From NCBI GenBank assembly GCA_937864365.1, contig CALMJT010000058.1, positions 1-50,871 of the forward strand: 50,871 nucleotides of DNA, in the 5' to 3' direction. Shown here piece by piece: positions 25,995 to 34,317 of this stretch. The notes under the pieces were generated by a model that had not been told where the DNA came from, searched no databases, and saw only the letters and a list, made by a program, of their open reading frames with translations. The position numbers and the translations under genes are program-made. The stretch is from an uncultured Alteromonadales bacterium (GTDB lineage: Bacteria > Pseudomonadota > Gammaproteobacteria > Pseudomonadales > Cellvibrionaceae). Position 1 is the first letter of the stretch. Each line of letters begins with the position of its first letter.

Positions 25995-26951
25995 ATGACA
26001 AGTAATTCACCACCTGAAAAAAACAAACTTTCACTGTTATGGCTGGGTTTTGGTCAAATTGGAAGGCAGTTTTCCACTCTGAGTAGCGCTTCGAGCTTTG
26101 ACATAACAGCATTGACTAGAAATTGTTCACAGGTAGATTTATCTGCCAACCCATTACACGATAGTCCTAATTTATCGAAATTTAGCTCATCTGTGCACTA
26201 TTTATGTTCAAGTGTGCAAGAAACCCATAACTACGAGCATTTATTCGACAACCCCAATTTATCGGTGGTTATTTCGTTAACACCAAAAACTCGCAGCGAT
26301 CAAGGTTACCGCGAAGCCTACGTTGAGCCTATTGTAGAACTTTCTAATTTAATTAAACGTAAAAATATTACACCTAAACGAGTTGTCTTTGTGTCGAGTA
26401 CTAGCGTTTACGCTCAAGACGACGGCAGCGTTGTGGATGAATCAAGCGCCACAACGCCAGTCGGTTTTGCTGGTGCTCGAATGCTTGAAGCCGAACAAGT
26501 CTTGCTAAACGCCTGTTCTACAGCTGTGATTGTTCGATTCTCAGGCATTTATGGGCCGGGGCGCTTCCGCTTGCTCGATTCGGTGCTTCAAGGCCAGTCA
26601 TCGCCTGGGCCAGGATTTGGTGTAAACGCTTACACTAATCGAATCCATCAATACGATTGTGCACAAGTTATTGCTCATGTACTTACGCTCGAACAGCCAG
26701 AATCGATCTATATTGGTAGCGATGATGTCTCGTGCACCGGTGGCGAGATAAAACGGTATTTGGCGTCGGCCATGGGAGTTGAATACGCAGAAGAGCCTAT
26801 ATTGCCAGATAACAAAAATCAGCTCAGATACACGGGTAAGCGGCTGAGTAATCAGCGTCTTAAGAATTCAGGATATGAATTTCTGTACCCAAGTTATCGT
26901 GAGGGTTATCCAGAAATTTTAGAAGAGTATTTGAGAAGTAAAAAAGCCTAG
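25995..26951 (+). CDS. NAD(P)-dependent epimerase/dehydratase-like protein (YeeZ-like SDR)
   Basis: 318 aa extended SDR. The N-terminal Rossmann fold has the dinucleotide-binding LLWLGFGQIGRQF (Gly-x-Gly-x-x-Gly). VVFVSSTSVYAQDDG contains the strand and Ser-Ser-Thr active-site region. The usual YxxxK motif is not obvious: the region reads GARMLEAEQVL, as in YeeZ-type proteins with a degenerate catalytic site. IVRFSGIYGPGR follows. Substrate unknown. It is divergent from oxyR, and a strong hairpin terminator follows, beyond which the integron-type cassette begins. Confidence 0.8.
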   Translation: MTSNSPPEKNKLSLLWLGFGQIGRQFSTLSSASSFDITALTRNCSQVDLSANPLHDSPNLSKFSSSVHYLCSSVQETHNYEHLFDNPNLSVVISLTPKTRSDQGYREAYVEPIVELSNLIKRKNITPKRVVFVSSTSVYAQDDGSVVDESSATTPVGFAGARMLEAEQVLLNACSTAVIVRFSGIYGPGRFRLLDSVLQGQSSPGPGFGVNAYTNRIHQYDCAQVIAHVLTLEQPESIYIGSDDVSCTGGEIKRYLASAMGVEYAEEPILPDNKNQLRYTGKRLSNQRLKNSGYEFLYPSYREGYPEILEEYLRSKKA

Positions 26952-26988
26952 TTTGGTGAGGCTTATCAAAAAAATAAGCCACACCAAA
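26952..26988 (+). terminator. Terminator of the SDR gene
   Basis: TTTGGTG-A-GGCTTAT and ATAAGCC-A-CACCAAA form a 14-bp stem with one A-A mismatch around an A-rich loop. It starts at the stop codon of the SDR gene. The cassette boundary at 27000 lies 12 bp beyond it. Confidence 0.75.
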
Positions 26989-27000
26989 GTAATCTAGCTG

Positions 27001-27553
27001 TTAGGTAAATTTGTGACTGACCAACAAATTTTAGTAACTTGTATTTCTACTTTTTGGATAGGGGTATTCGCCTTTATAAAAGTAGGAAATATGTATAATG
27101 GCAAACCGTTTAGTGATGGACCGTCTTTAATTCCTATCATACCAATCTTTCCAGTTATAGCATTGCTGATTGGCATTTATATAAATAAGATCCTGCCATA
27201 TGCGGGTGCGGTATTGTTTGTTATTACGCACTTTGGCTATATTGCATATGTGTTGTATAAAAAAGACTAAATATTCTTGAGCAAGAAATAGAATTTAATT
27301 CAGGGAATATCAACAGAGGAAGTGCCGAAGTTGTTCTTTTGCATCTATTTCTTTGCGATGATAGTCAAATCAAAACGTCAGATTATTTTGGTTAAACTAA
27401 AGTAATGATAGGTAGGTATAAAGTTTCAAATAGCTTCCCCATACCTAACCATTTCGTGCATGGGAACCATGGGCTGCGGCTTCAAGTTGCGCATGCGCTG
27501 CGCGCATTGTTGAACAACTTTCACCTCCACCCATGGTCCCATGACGCCAGGCG
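27001..27553 (+). mobile_element. Single integron-type gene cassette without an integrase (SALIN-like)
   Basis: A GTTRRRY core site (GTTAGGT, 27000-27006) is followed 6 bp later by the start of one small gene. The segment ends in a folded attC-like site whose final core is GTTAGAT (27553-27559). Cutting between G and TT at both cores gives a 553-bp circularisable unit of gene plus attC, the definition of a cassette. No intI or second attC is in the window. The non-coding part from 27271 to 27442 shows no further gene. Confidence 0.7.
27013..27270 (+). CDS. Cassette-borne small membrane protein, 85 aa
   Basis: Three hydrophobic segments (about residues 6-24, 36-56 and 60-78) fill most of the protein. 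A Lys-Lys-Asp tail follows. No family recognised. The start is GTG, and the only ribosome-binding-like sequence, AGG, is supplied by the cassette core site GTTAGGT about 7 nt upstream. Its lone position inside the cassette, reading towards the attC, is the normal cassette orientation. Small membrane proteins of unknown function are common cassette cargo. Expression would depend on read-through from the SDR gene, which a terminator limits. Confidence 0.65.
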   Translation: MTDQQILVTCISTFWIGVFAFIKVGNMYNGKPFSDGPSLIPIIPIFPVIALLIGIYINKILPYAGAVLFVITHFGYIAYVLYKKD

Positions 27554-27559
27554 TTAGAT
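27443..27559 (+). other. attC-like recombination site
   Basis: Outer boxes are ACCTAAC (RYYYAAC) and GTTAGAT (GTTRRRY), nearly complementary. After an unpaired spacer of about 9 nt on each side comes a second paired block: CATGGGAACCATGGG against CCATGGTCCCATG, perfectly complementary except for one extra A on the left arm. This extrahelical base is the mark of attC sites. The centre can form further hairpins (AAGTTG/CAACTT and GCGC repeats). The 117-bp length is within the attC range. The end overlaps the ridA stop codon. Confidence 0.72.
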
Positions 27560-27937
27560 AACCGCTACTGCATCGGCTTCAATAAGCGCCGCCTTGGGTA
27601 ATTCACTAACGCCAATTGCCGCTCGCGCTGGGTAAGGCTGGCTAAAGTATGCTGACATAACTTCGTTAACTTGCGCGAAGTTGCTCAGATCCGTTAGGTA
27701 AATGTTCAGTTTTACGATGTCTTTAAGGTCACCGCCGGCAGCTTCAATAACCGCAGCCAGATTTTTAAAAACTTGATGAGCCTGTTCGGTAAAGTTCTCA
27801 GACACCATTTGCATGGTTTCAGGAACCAAAGGAATTTGGCCCGACATGTAAACGGTATTGTTAACCTTGATGGCTTGAGAATAGGTACCGATCGCCGCTG
27901 GCGCATTATCGGTGTGAATGGTCGCTCTGTTTGTCAT
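27554..27937 (-). CDS. ridA: RidA family reactive enamine/imine deaminase
   Basis: 127 aa, matching the family length. Conserved features are IGTYSQAIKVNNTVYMSGQIP, the central EAAGGDLKDIVKLNIYLTDL and the catalytic-arginine motif YPARAAIGV, ending KAALIEADAVAV. RidA trimers hydrolyse reactive enamines such as 2-aminoacrylate made by pyridoxal-phosphate enzymes. It lies downstream of spoT on the same strand, as in Pseudomonas. Its stop codon (TAA) coincides with the end of the attC-like site, so the cassette abuts the gene without removing residues. Confidence 0.93.
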   Translation of the reverse strand: MTNRATIHTDNAPAAIGTYSQAIKVNNTVYMSGQIPLVPETMQMVSENFTEQAHQVFKNLAAVIEAAGGDLKDIVKLNIYLTDLSNFAQVNEVMSAYFSQPYPARAAIGVSELPKAALIEADAVAVI

Positions 27938-28095
27938 AGTCGCCCCCTGAGTTGTTAAGTGTTGCGACTAGGCCAAGTTATACGTTGGTATCGCCAGTCT
28001 TTGAATCCCGATGTGGTATCAGAATGTTAGCAAAGCCTAGCGGGGCCGCCGCGAAAGAAATCCGGCAGTATATAGTGGTTTTTGGTGCTGGCAAG

Positions 28096-30210
28096 TCAGT
28101 TTTTGTGTCGGCTGACGCGGATTACGGTTTTTAGTAACCGAATTCTGCGCAGAATGTTCGCTAGATGTTTGCGGTTGGTTACATTCAGCGTGAGTTTTAC
28201 AACCATGTTGTGAGCGTCTTTCTCATCCACTTGAATCTTTTCAATGCCCGCGCCTTGCTCCGAGATTCGCGTCGCCATGGTGGCGATAATGCCGCGTTCG
28301 TTAATGACTTCGGCGCGTAAAATCACAATAAACTCGCCGCTGACTTTTTTTGCCCACGTCATGTTATTGACTAATTCGGGTTTACTTTGGCGAATTTCGA
28401 CAAGATTACGACAAGATTCTTGATGCACCACCAAGCCTTTGCCTGCGCTGATGTGACCGGCAATGGTGTCGCCCGGAATTGGACAGCAACAACGTGCGAA
28501 GCTGATAACAGCAGCATCTGCGGCAGAAATAACCAACGGTTGAGCTTTAGATTTGACATCGGTGGGGTGATCGGTGGCGAGCAGTTCGGCAATGGATGAT
28601 GCGGTACGGCGGCCTAAGCCAATTTCTTCAAGAAGCTGATCTTTGCTGCTGATTCCCAGCAAATCGAGTAATTTTTGCAGATGATCTTGATCGAGTTTAT
28701 CGACCGACAATTGATAAACCTGCAACGCCTGCTGAAGCATTTTGCTGCCAAGTTCAATGGATTCATTGTGTTGCTGGCGTTTTAAATAGTGACGGATGGC
28801 GGCTTTTGCCTTGCCCGATACTGCGAAATTTAACCAAGATGGATTAGGGTGAGCGACTTCAGAGGTAATAATCTGAATTTTTTCGCCGCTTTGCAGCTGA
28901 CGAGATAGCGGCGCCATTCGATCATTCACCCGACAAGCGATGCAGTGATCACCAATGTCGGTGTGAACGGCGTAGGCAAAATCTACCGAGGTCGCGCCCG
29001 CGGGCAATTCGACAATCTTGCCCTTAGGTGTGAAGACATAGACTTCATCGGGGAACAGGTCAATCTTGGCGTTTTCAATGAATTCTAAAGAGTCGCCCGC
29101 TTGTTGCTGAATTTCCAACAAACCTTTGATCCACTTTCTTGCTCGGGTATGACCAATGGAATCCGAATCGCTCTCATTGTCAGATTTGTAAAGCCAATGC
29201 GCCGCGATGCCCTGGTTGGCCATGGCGTCCATTTCGGCGGTACGTATTTGTACTTCAATGGGAATGCCGCTCAAACCTACCAAAATAGTGTGCAGTGATT
29301 GATAGCCGTTGGCTTTAGGAATGGCGATGTAATCTTTAAATTCACCCGGAACCGGTTTATACAAATTGTGCAGCGAGCCCAAAGCGCGGTAGCAGTCTTC
29401 AACGCTGTTAACCACAACTCTGAAGGCATAGACGTCCATAATTTCTTTGAACGACTTGTTTTTGCTGCGCATCTTCAAATAAATGCTGTACAGATGCTTT
29501 TCTCTACCGGTTACCGTAGCACTGACTATGTCGCGATCGAGTCTGTTTGAAATCGCGGTTTGGATGGTATCAACGACTTCCTTGCGATTGCCGCGCACGG
29601 ATTTTAACGCCGCGGCAAGACGCCGAGATCGCATGGGATGAATGGCTTGAAAACACAGGTCTTCAAGCTCAATACGGATGTCATTCATACCCAAACGTGC
29701 GGCGATTGGTGCGTAGATTTCCAGTGTTTGACGGGCAATGCGGCGTTTTTTCTCGGGCCGCAGCGCGCCCAGTGTGCGCATGTTATGAAGACGATCGGAG
29801 AGCTTAACTAATATGACGCGAATATCCTTAGCCATAGCCAAGGTCATTTTGCGAAAGTTTTCGGCTTCTTTTTCGGCTTGAGAATCGAATTCGATTTGAG
29901 TGAGTTTGCTGACGCCATCAACGAGATCGGCAACGGTTTCACCAAACTGCTGGCTAAGGGCCGCTTTGTTGATTGCAGTATCTTCTATCACGTCGTGTAA
30001 CATCGCCGCCATCAGGCTTTGATGATCCATACGCATCTCAGACAAGATTGTAGCGACACTCAGCGGATGAGTAACATAGGGCTCGCCACTGCTTCTGCGC
30101 TGACCCTCGTGGGCCTGCTCGGCATAGTAATAGGAGCGCTTAACCAGATTGACCTGATAAGGCTCTAGGTAGGTGGAAAGATGTTGACTGAGTTTTTCTA
30201 TGTTGCCCAC
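28096..30210 (-). CDS. spoT: Bifunctional (p)ppGpp synthetase/hydrolase SpoT
   Basis: 704 aa. The N-terminal HD hydrolase has YVTHPLSVA and MLHDVIEDTA (about residues 45-75) and LVKLSDRLHNMRTL. The synthetase domain has FKDYIAIPKANGYQSLHT. The TGS domain follows (VYVFTPKGKIVELPAGATSVD). A zinc/CC region reads ARCCCPIPGD, and a C-terminal ACT domain has RAEVINERGIIATMATRISE. Hydrolase motifs are intact, so it is SpoT rather than RelA. It follows rpoZ on the same strand, a classic order, and controls the stringent alarmone level. Confidence 0.96.
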   Translation of the reverse strand: MGNIEKLSQHLSTYLEPYQVNLVKRSYYYAEQAHEGQRRSSGEPYVTHPLSVATILSEMRMDHQSLMAAMLHDVIEDTAINKAALSQQFGETVADLVDGVSKLTQIEFDSQAEKEAENFRKMTLAMAKDIRVILVKLSDRLHNMRTLGALRPEKKRRIARQTLEIYAPIAARLGMNDIRIELEDLCFQAIHPMRSRRLAAALKSVRGNRKEVVDTIQTAISNRLDRDIVSATVTGREKHLYSIYLKMRSKNKSFKEIMDVYAFRVVVNSVEDCYRALGSLHNLYKPVPGEFKDYIAIPKANGYQSLHTILVGLSGIPIEVQIRTAEMDAMANQGIAAHWLYKSDNESDSDSIGHTRARKWIKGLLEIQQQAGDSLEFIENAKIDLFPDEVYVFTPKGKIVELPAGATSVDFAYAVHTDIGDHCIACRVNDRMAPLSRQLQSGEKIQIITSEVAHPNPSWLNFAVSGKAKAAIRHYLKRQQHNESIELGSKMLQQALQVYQLSVDKLDQDHLQKLLDLLGISSKDQLLEEIGLGRRTASSIAELLATDHPTDVKSKAQPLVISAADAAVISFARCCCPIPGDTIAGHISAGKGLVVHQESCRNLVEIRQSKPELVNNMTWAKKVSGEFIVILRAEVINERGIIATMATRISEQGAGIEKIQVDEKDAHNMVVKLTLNVTNRKHLANILRRIRLLKTVIRVSRHKN

Positions 30211-30677
30211 GTGGGTGAATTCTGCTCGATCTAATAACCTGGTGAAATATCAGTTAATATTCCGATTTGGAAATAAACTAAAGAATGCTCCAAGAATGCG
30301 CTAACACTTGGCGATAATCAATACCACTTGATTAGTTTTAGAGCCTTAAAATTTAGCTTAGCTCAAAAGTTCGACCAATCATTCAATAATTGCTCTTTAA
30401 TAGCTGAGACTATCTCAGAAACCGAACTTCCTTTACAGATCAACGAACAAAAGCCGTGCACCATCCTATTTTTAGGAAAAAAATAGGGCAGTCGGTCAAA
30501 GTTCGGCACAAATTGCTGAGTGATCTGAGTGGTAAAACAGATGTAAATTTAAGTGGCGCAGATCAATGCTGATCTCAGTGAATACGAGGAATAACGGCTA
30601 CGTAAAGAATACGTAAAAAGGCGGGTAAGTTACAAAAGGATTCGCCGAGCTCAGTGGCTCGGCGCAGAACATAGCAA
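30211..30677. other. spoT-rpoZ intergenic region
   Basis: 467 bp without a gene. It contains a CCTATTTTT/AAAAATAGG stem (30465-30487) and the rpoZ hairpin (30643-30664). The length suggests spoT may have its own promoter here, but I do not see a convincing -35/-10 pair. Confidence 0.5.
30643..30664 (-). terminator. GC-rich hairpin after rpoZ
   Basis: CGCCGAGC and GCTCGGCG form a perfect 8-bp stem around a 6-nt loop, 14 bp after the rpoZ stop. On the minus strand it is followed by AATCCTTTTG, a weak T tract, so it may end part of the gmk-rpoZ transcript. Confidence 0.6.
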
Positions 30678-30926
30678 TCAGTCTTGCTCTGGTTCTTCTA
30701 TTGGGTATTCGTCGTCGTGATCTTCTTTCTGGTTCAAGATGCTCGCATCGATTAAACCTTCTTCGATTTCACGCAAAGCGATTACGGTTGGCTTGTCGTT
30801 TTCTTCAGGAACCAATGGGTCTTTACCACCAACTGCCAGTTGGCGTGCGCGCTTGCTGCCGACAAGTACTAATTCAAAACGGTTGTCTACGTGGTTAAGG
30901 CAATCTTCTACGGTGATACGGGCCAT
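30678..30926 (-). CDS. rpoZ: RNA polymerase omega subunit
   Basis: 82 aa. [20 protein letters not shown] and the following [20 protein letters not shown] block are the omega signature; the acidic tail is typical. Omega helps assemble beta' into RNA polymerase and contributes to ppGpp binding. It stands between gmk and spoT on the same strand, 83 bp after gmk. Confidence 0.96.
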   Translation of the reverse strand: MARITVEDCLNHVDNRFELVLVGSKRARQLAVGGKDPLVPEENDKPTVIALREIEEGLIDASILNQKEDHDDEYPIEEPEQD

Positions 30927-31009
30927 GAATTCTTACTCGGTAATTGGATCAGCTTGGTTTAGCTGAATACTGGAAACGAAAAGGCGGCGATTGTAAAAAA
31001 TTTGATCGT

Positions 31010-31636
<627 letters not shown>

Positions 31637-31905
31637 TTATTCGTTCGTTGCTTGTGTCGATAGTGGTTTTACGCCATGAGCATAAAAACGCAAAGATGCT
31701 ATTGCAAAAAAGCCTCTGTGCGTAAAAAAAGAGCGCATCCTACCCTTGTCACCAAGAAATACAACCTTTCGATGCGGTAAGAGTCTCGGTGTCTATTTAC
31801 TTACAGCTTAGAGTGGAAACCGACACTTGACGATGGTTTGCTGAAAATACCGGTTGGGATCAGGTTGTGGGTAAAAATCAACCCAATGACGGCTCACCTT
31901 CTATT

Positions 31906-31965
31906 GACAACGGTTTTATTAACAACGGTTTTATTAACAACGGTTTTATTAACAAAGGTTTGGAT
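31906..31965. repeat. Four tandem 15-bp units abutting a start codon
   Basis: AACAACGGTTTTATT occurs twice exactly (31921-31950), preceded by GACAACGGTTTTATT and followed by AACAAAGGTTTGGAT, which ends at the ATG of the J-domain gene. The last unit carries the AAAGG ribosome-binding site. If translation starts upstream at 31867 the array codes for repeated FINNG; otherwise it is leader. Confidence 0.85.
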
Positions 31966-33084
31966 ATGAAATTACTGATGCCTTTGGCGAAGAACCAAGC
32001 GCGCCAACATAAATCGCTCAATCACCTTTGGCAAAAAGTAAAAACACAAGCGCAGTTAATCGAACACATTGAAACCACGCTGGCGGCTATTCATTCGCGT
32101 TATTTCGCAGAAATTTACGAAATCGAGTGCCAAGTGTTAATACCGGCACGAGAAAAGCTGGTCCTTCGTCTCACTGAGTTTATGGGACGCAAGTCTTTGT
32201 CTCATTGGCATCGTCAAGAACTGGCCGATTGGATCAGCCTAGAAATTGATACCATCGCGTTACTGAGCGAACAGAAAGCGTACGAATTAACGACATCGTA
32301 TAACCGAGCTGTCGCGCAGCTGTTTCCCGATTTAAAAGACGATCCCATTGATGACCCATTTGTTGAAACTGAAAGTGGTATTGATCGAAATAAAGCCTCT
32401 TTGGAAGATCTTATAGATACCTATCGAGAGTTTATTCCTGAGTCTGTGTTAGAAGAAATTCTGAATGAACTCAACGAAAAATTTTTGGATGCAGCGTCGC
32501 CCGACAGTAACGAACCCTTTGATGTTCTGGAACATTCATCCTCGACAGACCTAGACGACCTTTGGCTGAAAAAAATATTCCGTAGAGTTGCCAATACACT
32601 TCATCCCGATAAAGAAAAAGATCCGAAATTGCGCCAACAAAAGCAACATTTGATGGTTAAGCTAACTAATGCCCGAGATAACAACGATGTTGCCACTATC
32701 ATCGATTTATTTATGGAGCACATTGGCGAGTTGGATACCGAAAAATACGGCCTTTCGGTAACCGATTTAATGCAAAAATTACAAGAACAGTTGCACGACT
32801 TAGCGCTGAAAAAAGACGCCTTAATTCATCGCAGCGCAATGCAACATTATTTATACAGCAGTTTTTACGATAAAACCGACGCGAAGATCGATAAAAAATT
32901 CACTCTGTACAAAGACGGTATCGAAAGTATTGAATATGCGTTACATGACCTGTTGGATTATTTAAAAAACTTAGATCGATTGAAAGAAATTTTGGCGAAA
33001 AGAGAAAAACAAAAAGCGTTGATGTTGGTCGATGATTTCTTCCCCGGATTTCATGGCAAGGATATTGATGGTATTTTCAATTAA
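31966..33084 (+). CDS. J-domain (DnaJ-like) protein
   Basis: 372 aa from the ATG at 31966, which has AAAGG 7 nt upstream. A GTG at 31867 would add 33 residues encoded largely by the tandem repeat. The N-terminal half is helical and unassigned. A J-domain core lies at 32545-32730, with FRRVANTLHPDKEKDPKLR carrying the HPD tripeptide that stimulates Hsp70 ATPase. A long helical, charged C-terminus follows. No Gly/Phe or zinc regions, so it is a type III J protein, perhaps a DnaK co-chaperone for a specific client. It starts a run of plus-strand genes unrelated to gmk. Confidence 0.75.
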   Translation: MKLLMPLAKNQARQHKSLNHLWQKVKTQAQLIEHIETTLAAIHSRYFAEIYEIECQVLIPAREKLVLRLTEFMGRKSLSHWHRQELADWISLEIDTIALLSEQKAYELTTSYNRAVAQLFPDLKDDPIDDPFVETESGIDRNKASLEDLIDTYREFIPESVLEEILNELNEKFLDAASPDSNEPFDVLEHSSSTDLDDLWLKKIFRRVANTLHPDKEKDPKLRQQKQHLMVKLTNARDNNDVATIIDLFMEHIGELDTEKYGLSVTDLMQKLQEQLHDLALKKDALIHRSAMQHYLYSSFYDKTDAKIDKKFTLYKDGIESIEYALHDLLDYLKNLDRLKEILAKREKQKALMLVDDFFPGFHGKDIDGIFN

Positions 33085-33172
33085 ACGCCATAAAAGAGGG
33101 TTTAATTAAAAGTACGTTTTAGAAATCTTTAATCAAAATACAAGAACATTGAGTGATAGGCGTTATTATACG

Positions 33173-33793
33173 ATGCAAAAATTATTGACCTACGTTGTAC
33201 AAGGATTAATTACGGTATTGCCGTTAGCGCTCACGCTCTACGCAATTTATTGGGTGATTGTTACTCTTGAAGTGTTAATTCGAAAACTATTAATCAACAT
33301 TATGCCTGAGCAATGGTACTTTCCAGGAATTGGTGTAACCACAGGTATCGTGCTGATTTTTATTGTCGGGTTGGTAATGAATATGTACGGCGCTCGCTAT
33401 TTGGTGAGTGTTGGTGACAGAGTGATACAAAAAATCCCTCTGGTAAAATCTATTTATGCGTCAATCAGTGACATTATTACGGTATTTAATATTGGTAAAA
33501 ACAGCGATTTAAGTGCGGTTGTTAGTGTGGATATGGGCAATGGTTTTCATCAAATTGGCTTTGTCACCGGTGAGAATACCGGCAAGCGCTTGTATCCTAA
33601 TGAAGACAGAATCGGTGTGTATCTGCCAATGAGTTATCAGATCGGTGGCTTTACCATGTATATGAGTCGAGACAAGCTGACGCCACTGAATATATCCATT
33701 GAAGAAGCAATGCGCATTACTCTAACCGGAGGCGCCCAAGCGAAAGAAATAGAAGCCTTTCATTTAACACCAGAAGCTGCTAAACCTAAATAA
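33173..33793 (+). CDS. DUF502 family membrane protein
   Basis: 206 aa from the ATG at 33173; a TTG eight codons upstream is possible. Two N-terminal membrane segments (about residues 5-25 and 50-70) are followed by a soluble beta-rich domain. The family motifs are GLITVLPLALTLYAIYW, the IPLVKSIYASISDII block and FHQIGFVTGEN. DUF502 proteins are widespread, and their function is unknown to me. It lies 88 bp after the J-domain gene, possibly in the same transcript. Confidence 0.82.
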   Translation: MQKLLTYVVQGLITVLPLALTLYAIYWVIVTLEVLIRKLLINIMPEQWYFPGIGVTTGIVLIFIVGLVMNMYGARYLVSVGDRVIQKIPLVKSIYASISDIITVFNIGKNSDLSAVVSVDMGNGFHQIGFVTGENTGKRLYPNEDRIGVYLPMSYQIGGFTMYMSRDKLTPLNISIEEAMRITLTGGAQAKEIEAFHLTPEAAKPK

Positions 33794-33840
33794 CAGCGCT
33801 AGATGCTTTCATGAATTATTGAGTTTAATTTGATTTATTA

Positions 33841-33990
33841 GAAGCGTTGATTAATCACTTTATGATTGAATCAGAGGGCAAAAATTAACAATGCGAATTG
33901 CCATTGTTCACAATTATAATCATTACTGTTCATGCAATTGGCGAGACATCTTTTTGTTGCCAGAAGCTCTAGATAAAAAACTTTAGGTAA
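33841..33990 (+). mobile_element. MITE-like element, diverged copy
   Basis: After TA (33839-33840) comes GAAGCGTTGATTAATCAC, then TGATTGAATCAGAGGGCAA, GCCATTGTTCACAATTATAA, GGCGAGACATCTTTTTGTTG and AGAAGCTCTAGATAAAAAA. The order and spacing match the intact copies, but the right end is degraded. The rest of the 524-bp gap (33794-34317) is AT-rich with no gene. Confidence 0.7.
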
Positions 33991-34317
33991 AGAAACTCTA
34001 AGATAAACGAACTTCAGATAAACGTACGCTCGGTAAATAAGAGTTTTCAATGCATTGATAAAGAGAAACCCAGCTCACTTCTAGATAAATAAATCAGATA
34101 TACAGATCATGCGAAATTACTGATATTCATAAATATCGATTTTTATTTAAACCGTTGTAGCGTTTATTTGTAAAAATAGTTTTTAATAGCAAGACTAGCT
34201 GTTTACATCGGTTAATTGAATTAATTCTTATAAAAATAGCGTTTATTCTGCGTTAGCAAGCCATTTGCTCGCCTATACTTTTTATCGTAATCGATAAACC
34301 TTGTATCTGAGCGCATC

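Noticed and set aside
31906-31965. Tandem 15-bp units as a CRISPR-like array
   Set aside because: Units are directly adjacent without spacers and no cas genes are present.
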